Assembly (NCBI GenBank): GCA_018062405.1
Contig: JAGOSF010000003.1
Location: 98,350 to 162,349 of the forward strand
Origin: Candidatus Babeliales bacterium
Lineage (GTDB): Bacteria; Babelota; Babeliae; Babelales; Chromulinivoraceae
Reading direction: 5' to 3'
DNA length: 64,000 bases
A program made the translations under genes and the position numbers. Shown here piece by piece: positions 40,501-51,000 of this stretch. Positions within the stretch are counted from its first letter, which is position 1, and each line of letters starts with the position of its first letter. The notes below the pieces were generated by a model that worked only from the letters and a program-made list of their open reading frames with translations, made no database searches and was not told the DNA's origin.

Positions 40501-41592
40501 ATGAGCTCCTAAACGAATAACAGCCATCTCTGCCGTTGTGGTATCTGATCCTACAAGATAGATAAACCCATAGCCATCTGACGCTGATGAAAGTAAAACA
40601 TTATTCAAAATGTAGTTGTTGGCATTGATCGTTGTCGATGCAAAATTAGTAAAAGAACCGACTGCGGCTCCAGCAGTTGTTCGTGCTGTTACCGTGATAA
40701 TATTGCTGACTGCAGCTGCAAGAATAATATTACCATCTTGATTAAAAGCTAATGTATAAGGAACTGTGGCATTATTTAACTCAGTCACGGTTGAATAAAC
40801 AGGCGAAGCTCCAGATGAGTTAAGCTTTAATAAATGAGCTTCAGAAGAACCTGCATTATCAAGATAGATGGTATAAATATTATCACTGGCATCGACAATA
40901 ACGCTGTATAATCCTGTCACAGACGCTTGTGATGTTGTTCCACTATTCAGAATAAAATAACCAGAAGCTGCAAATGTTGTATCCAAAGTTCCATCAAGAT
41001 TATAGCGAGCAAGTTGCGCATAACTACCATTAAAACCGACAGCAATAATTTTGCCAGAAGACTGTTGAGCTAGTCCACCGATAAACTGCCAATTTGTACT
41101 GGTTGAAAATGATGTTATTGTATCACCATCAGTGCTGACACGTTTCAGCCAACCTGCAGTACCAGAAGTGTCACCGCCTGCAACAACTAATCTGCCTTGA
41201 GGATCGATCATCGTAGCTCGAGGAGTTTCTGTCGCTGAACCTAAATCTGCAATTCCTGCAGTTCCATAGGTTTGTAAACTACCCTGAGCATTGTACAGAG
41301 CTACTTTTGAGTTTGTTGCAGACTTAGCAACAACAGCTAAAAAAGTTCCATTCGATAACGTTTCTAGACCTACAGCTTGCCCACCAGAAATAATAGCGTT
41401 AACAGTTAAAGAACCAGACGATCCAAAAATAGTATCAAGAGAACCTACAACCGCAGATGATTGAGAATCTGGAACTTGAGTGGTAAATTGATTACCATAC
41501 AGACGAGACATTGTCGGGTTTGAATCAGCATATAAACCTTGTATCAATAAAGCAGTTATACAATAACTCTTTATTACAATTTTTTTGATCAA
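31516..41592 (-). CDS. Giant C: secreted delta-60 repeat protein, 3,358 aa
   Basis: Full eight-module paralogue. A signal peptide ends at about residue 22 (LIQGLYA), then the half unit MSRLYGNQFTTQV. Linkers lie near residues 42, 431, 892, 1316, 1732, 2150, 2537 and 2949. The module 7 linker is the most altered (QGAVISGIGMLNTTFG). It ends HPDGRILVSGSEL. The start is TTG 41592 with AAGGAAG just upstream; no ATG would keep the basic start of the signal peptide. It begins only 12 bases after the end of a relic of another family member (41605-41741), so it may be driven by that relic's promoter. Function unknown; predicted secreted beta-propeller chain. Confidence 0.9.
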   Translation of the reverse strand: MIKKIVIKSYCITALLIQGLYADSNPTMSRLYGNQFTTQVPDSQSSAVVGSLDTIFGSSGSLTVNAIISGGQAVGLETLSNGTFLAVVAKSATNSKVALYNAQGSLQTYGTAGIADLGSATETPRATMIDPQGRLVVAGGDTSGTAGWLKRVSTDGDTITSFSTSTNWQFIGGLAQQSSGKIIAVGFNGSYAQLARYNLDGTLDTTFAASGYFILNSGTTSQASVTGLYSVIVDASDNIYTIYLDNAGSSEAHLLKLNSSGASPVYSTVTELNNATVPYTLAFNQDGNIILAAAVSNIITVTARTTAGAAVGSFTNFASTTINANNYILNNVLLSSASDGYGFIYLVGSDTTTAEMAVIRLGAHFGTLDTDFNTAGYNFFSITGASRTSSILQAIGLAPDGQLYVAGYQVNSGTTVPYVSRLNSTLYVTEIGQFPTAQEQGILDIAFGDRTEQLYAGVVNPYNGTYGPLLMQKAQDVIEIKTSSGATTGVPPVGDILVGLNGYTNISASSNMMLAWLTSEGVVDTSINSSGYLTLTNTTSSNEYLTSIVQGPSGLVSVAGYASLTDGGASTRAFLRVYSTASTSIWTSGTALWSVAQVAAGYKGVGVTFQPTSLYSFLFVDEGTGLGHILGYTISGATAAWGDTALGVINSTSYSLNMGPCYNGGLVNDAGNLMVAYKDSSDGFAKVAAFLPDGSGLVTAFGQGSPSGVSANLFGAATGIAANNIRTCFNSDGDILVAAIDSAGTSLLCTLLSGSTGDVDTNFGTTGVLTIAISGAAGLQLKDIIGMSDGTAIATLYDDATDDMMYLARITLIGALDTTFNSQGIQPGVLNFQIGDQVANYDARVTTSACVQSTAGANQGNIVISGYESVTSSDVTPMILRSFGDAGATQIMPSSIEDTGIPGTFDIAYDLFTNLGASAAKVVYTYPSGNTHQGYSLIGYDNGTTSFVARYNISTNVLDATFGGGDGIYTIAGSLSGISTLSIDSKNRIIAGGTHVGAPWALQIPENGGAGAVSFGTFPATMTSVNQILQQTSGRYIVAGNSSTPAGIVAAFQSELPTPNLLSATTLALDPTFNPLAGSGPAGGDTPASYIITGISGIYSIVLNSDDTILAAYKITGSSFLAVSKITANGSGLFTNFGIIGVLTTAITPDSQAVCRVAMSSLSAAVVVAASSGGGTQVELQRFLADGTPDATWNSDGSILTVTNVGTGGVVLSDLMETTSNQTVFLGYNTAGGNGRLFAARLNSSGTLDSTWNPFATGTDTAGVLTFSTNSVTQMNGSSITIDGKIIAGGQQSGGTSGNPIVIYVYGDNNVTQTSQAPLASAAGVLDLTIPGGSSGAAGLSLLITGVPSKVAIYGGSNTSNGAMMIASSDGADSYVTKLNANLTVGTYGTSGVATLTGKTSINDMYLVGDVNSTTLAPIFVTGATSDLMWGAKLNTDGTVAGYLASGSGMTNGNVIRQTNNGRILVAGFNVSSGAIVAFGSELSEGVYPLDTSFGNYSGTAPNYGGGVFSTGVGTPIGDMAIDSLDRIYIAYYRSNSIAVQRLLANGTALDTTFGTSGTATFTPAITVYSTSQIRLALDEANSRLVVAAQNGTGTDNIIEVCRYDLSGVAQGAVSTVTIASKVLNLSDLFIDAAQNIYVVGYNSTDHLAVTARIASTSSSTIALDTGTGGTVGYAIAGGTPGIANVDTGAMTVVTAGAYDPDKRTYLVGSDGSINSYIARLYGDIYTTEVSEAIVTATVGSIDTSLQPNNTGQIDLSDQTGWSGLAAGYKARAIVENPNNDGTSFIAFCNDTNLIVGKVNADMKPVTAFGDSGSSNGLTAAIAMAAVNSMTIDGDSNLIVAGRTSVPAQKVVSFTSTGTFNATFALTVPSTNGSVVVQQKSGRYIVGGYNGSTGLIIAYQNQSAIYSGTLPIDQTFGPAGINGYYATGVNGAIDDLCIDSNDTIYFTYRNASNVVCLGKLTANGSGLVDAQNSPATFNSGAIITTGITGVTGGNPSRIAINSAGNILVGNTRVTGLGSPAVQVELYNGTTGAIIGSTVTVYNSATPVLTKLVGSGTNFYGSIYNTTPTISVFSINNSGAMDSGFGASGITTISSGSTYQYVKAMSGLSVQADGRLVVVGYNNPSNNGTTFDPSLMRFNGYQYVAQYAQAPNRIPAGQVDTTLWPSTGAFPLNGTTSSTFNSLMSGYVVKRVYESGNGLMTFVADNEFNTVVFQMLKDLTLNTAFNTAGTAGYRSFTGTYGGTTGIYVDSVQDIYICGNYSGASWMIGVKSSGNDFVPNFSPASTLTAAYEMSQQNNTRLILAGLGATNGTLLGYTIEGVLDTTFGTAGVVDMGGAYPITDITINQNNEIIAVSNNAGTVVLQRVDATGLSISSIGVTAITTASTGSALKVVFDQDGRIVVAAATSDGYTLRSYNNDLTGTDIGSVSIAPSTGSGPFSVNNIYATNDGKITLVGSRASGQIIVARFTSGAGALTLDSSTFNASTGYYSGTIGSINQASDAIIHADNRIMVVGYNINTPNPLMARTFGYPYASYVPQGAVISGIGMLNTTFGDNGTYDLSFLTRDFTGLLADGQGKAVLPLFAGGFFIALDHINLAANSALIKTLASGELDMTYNGSGIATTYAPLGVNSILQDGAGNMMLVGTTGGAGWAQRYTSAGVLDTTFNGTGLASLGSGTQATSIVEQTLGRLVIAGMDSSGNGALFGYKALAPNGTPGTPDTTFNSTGTVPGVYSTGIANIITCVIADSYDRLIFAILHSGAVDLYRLTPTGQLDATFGTGGIVANAITSATSASSVHVAFDASGNIIVASNSSTSNRFSIAAFNNNNGGVVYAQLNIDSLTNSPSITNLVTSDDGYAFILGIQSGTNPAWIARITAAGTLDTADFNPGAVGGVAGIFQYTVGDGTTGHIYNALSVNSDGTLGMVGYENSSGAYTPTLVSIYNNEDTFQETQSQDSQPVGTNDLTFGVSSTWTSSNIGIKFFGASGNAASGQTAQAIGLYDDNNIVVAIDGNSAAGSDTSSEIMINMFDNDGVANPNFGTAGSAIALSNYDSQYVRDMVTFTTVAGVHKAILAGYVENSTLGTSDSLLLQYILTPGESGLDTTFGGFDGDPTGVAFGDGKSLFSVARQSNGRIIAAGLTQGTLTGLLLGYGANGKMDNSFGNNGYQSTNTGSTGIYTHAVDTNNNIVFAYNSSNSVQVARYLADGSALDSTFTTPTPLISTISGNTNMKVAVDSSNKVYAAGVINSGHSIMVKQYPTEGGTATLSATLADGTSSSLNIGGGGSAVYTLSRLFVDVAGNTIVVAYDSNAQKVVIVRLTTAFALDTTFNSTGYIRYEVAGGTSTQVATDAMIHPDGRILVSGSEL
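35389..35568 (-). repeat. Partner of the B/C near-identical tract
   Basis: Gapless match to 26521-26700 with about ten substitutions, mostly at third codon positions. Encodes the same run of residues through the GAIIGSTVTVYNSATPVLTK segment of module 5. Confidence 0.8.
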
Positions 41593-41604
41593 CTTCTTCC
41601 TTTT

Positions 41605-41741
41605 TTATTTGTATGTAAAAGAAAATTTTATAGATAATAATTCACTACCTGTTACGAAAACTCTACAATCAGAATGAATAAAAATATCTATTACCATTTT
41701 GCTTGAAATGCAAGATCAGAATAAATTAATTCCACCATCAT
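41605..41741 (-). pseudogene. Relic of a sixth giant gene: start joined to its last codons
   Basis: Reading the minus strand from ATG 41741 gives about 16 codons (MMVELIYSDLAFQAKW), then stops. In another frame the following bases encode IFIHSDCRVFVTGSEL plus a short tail and a stop at 41605. That string matches the family C-terminus (AMIHPDGRILVSGSEL in giant C) at most positions. Directly upstream are 40 bases identical to the leader of giant B. The simplest reading is a giant gene whose 8-10 kb body was deleted, leaving the leader, a start and the end. Confidence 0.7.
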
Positions 41742-41743
41742 TG

Positions 41744-41783
41744 CTCTCTTTTTCTCAGTTAAAAAATTTGAGTTATTATAGAA
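41744..41783 (-). repeat. Copy of the giant B leader
   Basis: The 40 bases are identical to 31293-31332 and include a TATAAT box (41775-41780 on the minus strand). The flanking AT-rich bases remain similar further upstream. Confidence 0.85.
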
Positions 41784-41889
41784 CAAAAAAAATAGTTTTA
41801 AAATTTTTATTATTAAAAACAAAAAATATTAATCACGACATGATCGCGACATTTTCATCAGTTTTACGGTAAAATATATACAAACAAAA

Positions 41890-41926
41890 AAGGCAGAAAC
41901 GCTTGGGCTACAAGCGTTTCTGCCTT
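41890..41926 (-). terminator. Rho-independent terminator downstream of giant D
   Basis: A perfect 15-base stem (AAGGCAGAAACGCTT at 41890-41904 with its complement at 41912-41926) has a 7-base loop and a T-rich run after it on the minus strand. Confidence 0.85.
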
Positions 41927-41962
41927 ATCTTCTCAAAATTTATCGCGACATGATACAATAGT

Positions 41963-41993
41963 TGAGTGGTTATGATGTTACGATAACCACTCA
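41963..41993 (-). terminator. Second hairpin after the giant D stop
   Basis: TGAGTGGTTAT (41963-41973) and ATAACCACTCA (41983-41993) form a perfect 11-base stem with a 9-base loop, 14 bases past the stop codon. With no T-run it may protect the 3' end rather than terminate. Confidence 0.5.
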
Positions 41994-42007
41994 CAATATA
42001 TTACAAA

Positions 42008-45000
42008 CTATGCCGCATCTTCTGATGAACCAGCGATGAAGATTCTTCCATCTGGATGAATCATAGCATCGGTTGCACTTAAAGAATGATACGCAACAGG
42101 ATACAAGACATAACCTGCTCCATTATTAAATGTTACATCTAATATAAATCCTGGAGTTAATCGAATAACAATAACCTGCTGAGAATTACTATCAAATGCA
42201 GTAATGATTGTATTGCCAGCAGCATCAACTACTAATCGACCTAATGTGTACACAGCTGAAGCATTACCAAGAGCAGCTCCAATAATTTCTACTGAATGTA
42301 ACACATCACCGTTTGCCGTGTCATAGGAGTTGATAGTAATTCCATTTCCTGTACTTGTTACCGCTGCAGCATACACATTATTGCTACTATCAAGAGCAAT
42401 TTTCATATTCGAGTTACCAGAAATTCCAGTAATTAATGATGTTGCTGCAAATGATGTATCAATCGCAGAACCATCTGCTAAATAACGAGCAACTGCAACG
42501 TTATCAGATCCATCATTGTAGGCAAACGCAATGTTATTGTTTGTATCAATTGCATGCGTATAAATACCTGCTTCACCTGTGCTTGATGATTGATACCCAT
42601 TATTTGCAAATGAGCTATCCATTTTACCATCTGCTCCATAACCAAGCAAGAGACCAAGATTATTTTGCGATAAACCTGCCGCAATAATACGACCATTTGA
42701 TTGCTGAGCTACAGAGAATAATGATTGACCATCACCAAATGCAATACCTTCTGGATTACCATCAAATCCACCAAATGTAGTATCAAGCCCAGATAAACCT
42801 GGAGTTAAAATATATTGTAACAACAATGAGTCAGTTGTGCCCAATGCACTATTGGTTACATACCCTGCAAGAATCGCTTTATGAACACCATCGATTGTTG
42901 TAAAGGTCACCATATCACGAACATACTGATTTTCATAATTGCTTAATACAATTTCTGAACCAGCTGTACCAAAATTTGGATTTGGTATACCATCATTATC
43001 AAACATGTTAATCATGATTTCTGAAGTGCCAGAACCTGTAGCTGAGTTACCGTCAATTGCAACAACAACATTATTGTTATCGTACAATCCAAGAGCCCGA
43101 GCTACTTGGCCTGATGTTCCATCACCAGAAGCTCCAAAGAATATAATTCCTTTATTACCTGTCGACATTGGGGAAACACCAAATGTGACATCGTTGGTTC
43201 CAACTGCTTTTGAGTTTGGAGACTGAGCTTGCTGTGATGTGTATGGATCATCGTAAACGCTCACAAGAGTCGGAGTATACACAGATGAACTATCTTCATA
43301 ACCAAACATACCAAGCGTTCCATCTGCATTGACTGCAAGACCGCTATAAGTATGAGACGTTGCACCAGAACCAGGATATTGGAATATACCTGCAATGCCA
43401 CCAACCGCATGAGGGTTAAAGTCTGCTGTATCTAATAATCCACCAGCTGTTATACGAGCAATCCATGCTGGATTAGCTGAAGATTGAGTACCAACAATTA
43501 ACGCATAACCATCCGCTGATGTTACAAGATTTGTAACCACTGGACTATAAATCAATGAACTAATAGTTAACTGAGAATACACAGAAGCACCATTACCACC
43601 AGTAGTTGTTAACGTTCCGTTATTAAACGCACGTACATAGAATGAATTTTCAGTTTGATCACTTGCTGCCAGAACAATGTTACCTTGTAGATCTAATGCT
43701 ACACGAATTGATAAAGCTGATGCCGCATCAATCGGAACAATCGCATCAACAACCACACCATTTACACCAAAGGTAATATCTAATTCACCTGTTGGTGTTA
43801 ATCGATACAGATCAACATTTCCAGATGCATTTAAAAGACCAAAGATTAAACGGTCATAATTATCTGCAATAACGCACGATATAATATGTGCAGAGCTCAG
43901 TGACAATGTTCCAGGAACAGAGCCTGTACTATTGAATGTTGTATCAACAGTCCCTGGTATTCCGTTTGGAGACAATGATTGATACGCAAATAACGTAGCA
44001 TCACCATCAACATTCCTACCTGCAACAACTAAACGAGCTAACGATTGTTCAAGTGCTACCGTCGCTTGTGTATCTGCAGGAAGCTCAATAATACCTGTTC
44101 CATTAAATGTTGTATCAAGCGCCCCAGCTGAGGTGTATCGTTGTATCCAACCAGCACCGTCAGTTGTACCAACTAAAACAACATTACCAGAACCATCTTG
44201 TAAGATCGAATTCACACCAAGTGGCGCATAGGTTGTTGCAATACCTGTTGAATTATAGGTTGTATCCAAGGCGCCAGATCCTACTGTTTTAATCAATACA
44301 GAATTTGCAGCTTCATTAGCATTATCCAATGCCATGTAATAACCACCATTTGCAAGAGGGAAAATCGCTTTACCCTGTGCACCATTTAAGATGCTGTTCA
44401 ATGTTGAAATATCATACGTACCTGTTGTTGGCGATGTATTACCAAACGCAGGGTTGATCGTACCAGCAACGCCTGCAATAGGACCTTGTGTAACATAATC
44501 AGCATAAGGATAACCAAATGCACGACCCATGTAAGGGTTTGCAGCAGAAGAGTTCGAACCTACAACCATGATACGGTTATCAGCATGAATAATTGCATCA
44601 TATGCCTGATCCAATAAGCCAATCGTTGTGTATAAATAACCTGTTGATGCATTAAAGCTTGTAGTATCAAGATTTAATGATCCGTCAAATGACGTAAATC
44701 GAGCTACGACAACTTTACCTAAAGTAGATTCATAACCAACCAAAGTTATTTTATTATCATTGGTTGCATACATATTACTTAAGATAAAGTTAGCTGTTTC
44801 TATAGATAGATTATAAGCATCTATACCTGTACCAGTTGCATCATTTCTATAACTTCTTAAAATATACCCAGTTGCTGTTGCAGCAGCGACAACGATATTT
44901 CCTTGGTTATCAAGCACCACCTTAATATTGCTATCAGGCACTGCTGTTGAAATTGCTGTTCCAGCGTTTAAAGATGAAAGAGAACTTCCAGAAGAGTTTG

Positions 45001-48000
45001 CTCTTTGCAACGCTACAGTTCCTGATTGGTTTGATACCGTAATAATACGGTCCCACTGATCAATCGCTATATCAGTAAATGGATATATTCCAGAAATAAG
45101 AACTCCATTAGCTGCAAAAGTAGCATCAAGATCTCCTACATTATTATAACCAAGGATTCCACCATTTGCCCCAGCAAGACCAGCTAAGATCACACGACTA
45201 CTAGCTTGTTGATTAATAGCGTATGCTGCAGTTAAATTATCAGAGGTAATAAATCCTGGTGGTAAATCGCCGCCAACAGAAGTTAAAGCAACAACCCAAC
45301 TTCCACTAGAATTATTTCCAGACATGAAAATATTACCAAGAGAATCAACATACAATCCTGTTGTTCCACCATAAGTCCCTGTATAAACTATATAACCAGA
45401 CGCATTAAACGCCGTATTTAATGTCAGATCTTTTAAAAACTGGAATATGACGGTATCATTGCCAGAATCTGCAACAAAGGTCATGATGCCATTGCCAGCT
45501 TCGTACACACGTTTCACTGCATAGCCAGACATTAACGAATTAAAAGTAGAGTTGCTTGTATGATTTAATGGGAAAGCACCAGTTGTTGGCCACATAGTTG
45601 TATCCAAATGACCTGCTGCAACTCGATCTGGAGCTTGCGCAAATTGAGGAACATATTGATACCCAAAGAATCTCATTAATAATGGATTTACCCCTGAAGT
45701 ATAACCAACAGCAACTAACTTACCATCATCTTGTACCGACAATCCGTACATTGCTACTGGAGATCCAACTATTGAAGTATTAAAACCAGAAGTCGGATTA
45801 AATGCTGAATCTAATCCACCAGAACTATTAATTGCAAAGACTGTCATGCTTACAACAGATGAATTCGTACTATACACAAGACCATAGAATTCTGTACCAG
45901 AACCAACAAGTTTCGTTAATACCGCACTTGTATCTTGGAAAAGAACTTCAACTGGACTGCCAATTATTATACCTGTTGTTCCATTGTATAATGCAGTTTC
46001 AACCAGAACACCATCTCCTATTAATACACCACCAACTAAAATATTGCCTTCACTGTTAATTGCAATATGAGCTGGTTGCGTAACACCAGTAATACCAGTC
46101 GTAATAATTGAGCCACTATTAAATGCTGCTGAACTATTTACAGCATTCACCAATCCAGAACCGTTTGCAGTTAATTTACCCAAACAAACTGCCCCTGAAT
46201 TGCGATAGACAAAGTAAATATTATCGTCACTATCGATACAAAGATCATCGATTGGAGCATTGACGCCTGTTGCATAGAATCCATTTGAACCAGCTGGACC
46301 AAATGTTAGATCAATTGGTAAAATTCCTTCAGCAATCGCTGATTGATTTTGATAAGCAATAATTAAACCAGTTGCTCCATCATAACTACCAACAATGTAA
46401 CGCCCAGATTTTTGTTGAACAGCAACCGTCGCATTAGCTGCAAGAATTGTTGTTGCAAATGTTGCAGCTAACTCGCCTGAACTGGTAAAGCTCGCAACTT
46501 TTTGAGAGCCACCTTGCGAACCTGCAACAATAATATTGGCGTCAGAATCTAGATCAAGGCTATTAACTATATCCATACCAAATGGTGTCGTCAGCCCAGT
46601 TGTTAAACCACCAAATGTGGTAACAGGATTCATATCAGCATCAACTTTACCAACAACTAAATTTGCACCATTTCCAAATGCAATAAAAGCTGTTCCATCA
46701 TTATTAGGGTTAACAAGCACTGCATAGGCTGTATAACCAGATAACCCTAACCAACCTGTTTGACCAGAAAGATCGATCGCTCCAGTGTTGTTTGGTTGTA
46801 ACGAAGTATCGATAGAACCAACAGTTGCAGTTGCAATCGCTTCTGAAACTTCTTGAGTATAAATATCACCATACAGACGAGCTATGTAACCTAAAGTTGA
46901 TCCGTTTGAACCTACAAAGTAGGTACGTTTGTCTTGACTATAAGCACCAGCTGTAACTGCCGACATTGAACCAGCAGATACATTTGCAATACCTGGAGTT
47001 CCACCAGCAACTGCATAACCTGTTGTATCAAGAGCAATGGCTATTGAAGATGTTGTAACAATACGAGCAACTATAGAATTACCAACTCCTGAATAACCAA
47101 TTACATAGATATTTTCAGCTGTATCAATAAACAAATCTGAGACATTAAGAACTCTACCAGAAATAGTAATATTACTTAACGAGCCACTTGATGAACCATC
47201 TACGATACTAAATCTACAAACCTGAAGAATGTTATTCACTAATTGGCCATCTTGAGCTACAACAACAAGCTGATTCTGGTCTTCATCTAAAGCTAAACGA
47301 ATTTCAAAAGATGAATACCCATTAACAGCTGAAGTAAATGTAGCAGCAAATGTAGAATCAATGCCTGTTCCGTTTGCAAGCAAACGTTGAACAACTATGT
47401 CTGATCCAGATAAATAGGCAATATAAATTCTATCATAAGAATCGACTGCCATCTCATAAATTTGCGTAGCAACACCTGTTGCGTACACACCACCACCATA
47501 ATTTGGAGATGTTCCAGCGTTATTACCAAAAGAAAGATCTAATGGATACACACCGCTAGAAGTAATTGATTCAAACGCAGCAATACAACCAGATGTTCCA
47601 TTATAACCAGCAACTAAAATTCTTCCGTTGCTAGTTTGGCGAATCACGTTACCAGTTGTCATGCCACCAGCATCTGCAAGGTACGTAATTGCAGTACCAG
47701 CTGTATTAATATTCGCACCCCACATAGCACCAGCTGTTGAACCAGTTACCAAAATTGGAGCTAATGTAGAAGAATTAACATCACCAACTAAATACATATC
47801 ATTAATTGTATCTAAGCCAGTCAAGGTCGCAATGCCAGATGTTCCGTATGTTCCTACCGTTAAATCCGCATTTAATTTCGTAACATAACTACTTGTACCA
47901 TCAGATGAAGCAACCATCATAGAACCGTTTGAACTGTTATTATAAATAGCTATTTTTTGTGGTACACCAGTGATGGTAGAAGCCAATGCCAAGGCACCAG

Positions 48001-51000
48001 TTGATCCACCAGGGATCGTAAGATCCAATACCCCTGCAGCAGATGCCAATGGAGCTTGTACGATTTGGGTTACATAGTTATCGCCATAAATGTACATCAC
48101 AACTGGATCGCCTGATGTTAAACCAGACTGAGCGCCGACTGCAACAATTTTACCATCGATGGTCATTGCGCTACCGTTCATCACCGTCACAGAATTCGTA
48201 GCAAAAGTTAATACCCCTGGAGTATCAGAATCAGATGATGTTATTGGAGCACTTTCGTTCCATGTAGAATCCAACTGACCTGTAGCATTTAAACGGCAAG
48301 CAAATAGCGGGCCATTTGCATGAGCAGGTGATCCAGCTTGAGCTGTATTATAGCCAAGGAAAATTGTTTGATTTGCTGTTGTTTCCATTAAATCAGACAA
48401 GGTAATACCAGCTGAACCTAGATTAGAAACATAAGTCGCAGTTCCTGCGCCAGATGAACCAATCCAACTCGTATCAACAAAAGCAGTTCTTAAGAATCTT
48501 TGCACAGCTACAGATCCACCACTATCAGCAGAAGCTGCAACTACAATTTTACCTTCACTACTGATTGCAACACGACACACTGATGAACTGTCTGGAGTAA
48601 TGCCAGTGATAGTATAACCTATAGTTCCAAAAGAGGTATTTAGACCAGAACCATTTGCAGTAATTTCTGCAACAACAAGATTGTAATTTCCAGAGTTATT
48701 ATTTTTGAAAACAGTTGCAATCGTATCATCTGTATTAATTGCAATGCTATAAATTCCAGTTAATCCAAGAACATACGAACCTGCAACTGAACCACTTGCT
48801 AAAGGATTAAAGGTTGTATCCATCGCGAGCGTTGTAGCAGACAACGAATTTGGCGTTGGCAACTCACTTTGGAAAGCTACTAAAATACCAGCTGGCGCAG
48901 ATGTTCGGCCAGCAACAATATAACGTCCAGATCTTTGTTCTAAAATCTGGTTAACCTGATTCATCCCTGCAGGAAATGCACCAAATGAAACTGAAGAATC
49001 ACCATCTGCTGCAATTTGATACGCCCACGGAGTTGAACCAGCTGTACCACCAACAATCACACGATTTTTAGAATCGATCGAAAGTGTACTAATTCCTGAC
49101 AATGATCCTGGAATCGTATAGATACCGGCTGTACCAAATGTTGCATCAAGAATATTGGTTGTAACATCGTAACGAGCTATTTTCGAAGTTGTTCCATTAT
49201 CATACCCGATCAATGAATAACCTTCGTAGGTATTGTCATTTGGATAGGTAAACACAACTTTTGCTTCACTTGCCCCTAAATCTCCAACTAAGTCATACGC
49301 AACATCAAAGGTACCTGCAAGGTTAACGTCAACCAATGGATATGACATAACCTGTGTGGAACCTACATCACCAAATGAACGTAAAACCATCGGCGTTGCA
49401 TCATTTGCTGTTACCGATTCGTACCCAGACATAACAATATTACCTTGGTTTGCACCAGCTGTTGACTGAACTAATGCGCAAGTTACGGCACGAGCATTAT
49501 AATTTGCAACTCTATCACCAATCTGGAACGACAAGACACCAGGTTGAGAACCTTGAGAATTAAATGTTGTGTCTAAAGTTCCAGCAACTCCCAATCCGCC
49601 AATTGTAATAATACGAGCAAGATACATGGTATCATCAGCTGCATTATCATAAAACGTAACAAGAGCTGTACCATCACTGACACCGATAAGGTCTTGAAGT
49701 TGTAATGATGGAAAGTCTGGTATATTAACTGTTAAAAGTCCTGTTCCATCACCAAAAACAGCATCAACTGACCCAGTTTCTGCAGATAACAAAGTAAATA
49801 AAAGTGAACTTGTCGTATAATTGAGTGCAGCAACCAGCACATCTCCATTACTATTAAAACATGTACGAATATTGTTTGCTGCTATATCAGTTGGAGCAAC
49901 CCCGGTACCTGCAAATAAATCGACAGAAACACCCGATGGTGTACCTTCCCCAAATGAACTATCCAATGCAGAACCATCTGGAAGAAATTTAGCAGCTTGA
50001 ACTCGGCCTGTAGTTGAATTTTTAAAAGCTACAATTAATCTATCCGTGCTATTAATTAAACCGCCACCATAAATAGGGCCCATGTTTAATCCGTACGAAG
50101 TCGAGTTTATAGTCCCAGAACCAGCATCACCCCAACTTGCAAGCGATGGACCATTGTAGGCTGTAATGTGTCCAATTCCAGAACCTTCGTTGACAAACAT
50201 AAGCGTTCTGTCAGCTGAAGCCTGATACCCAACGCCGACAGCTTGATAAAGAGCAGTTGCTTGAACATTATTATACGTAGCATCACCGATTGCCCAATTT
50301 ATACCACCAGATGTTGTGCCTGTTGGAGTATAGGTTCTTACAAAAGCTTGAGTGCTTGCTCCACCAGAAGTTGCAGAAGCATACCCTGCAACAAAAACTG
50401 CTCCCGATGGACCTTGTAAAACTGATGTGAGATATTCATATGAAGATGTTGAATTCGTCAGCGATAAACTACCTGGGCTTGTTCCAGCACTATTCATGGT
50501 CACATCAAGATCACCTTCTGACGTCAACCATGACAACATCATATTTGATGCTGAACTTGTGTTTGTCTTACCGTTTGAACCAACTAAAATATCTCCAATT
50601 GGCGCTGAACCAGTACCTGGAGTCGTCGCTTCAGTTCTAATTTCAATAACTTGCTGTGCACGTTGTTGTAAACTTGAGCCGTATTTTCCGTTAAATGGGT
50701 TAACAACACCAGAATATGTCTGCGCTGCTTCATTACCAAATCCAATATCCAAGATCCCTTGTTCTTGAGCTATAGGAAATTGTGCGATTTCGTACGCATA
50801 TTGCGTACTATTTAAGCGAGAAATATAAGGAACTGTTGTAGCTGGAACTGTCGCTACTGTTCCAATTTGATATCCAGGAACATACAACTGACCATCAACT
50901 GCTAGAGCTGCTGCTTGCAATGCTGCTGTCGTTACAGCAGACATTCCGCCAGAAGTTGTTTGGAAGAAATTGTACCCTGGTGTTCCTGCTGTATTAAATG

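Noticed and set aside
41834..41955. Short repeat CGCGACATGAT near 41834 and 41944 as an attachment site
   Set aside because: Only about ten bases, imperfect, and no integrase or tRNA gene is nearby.
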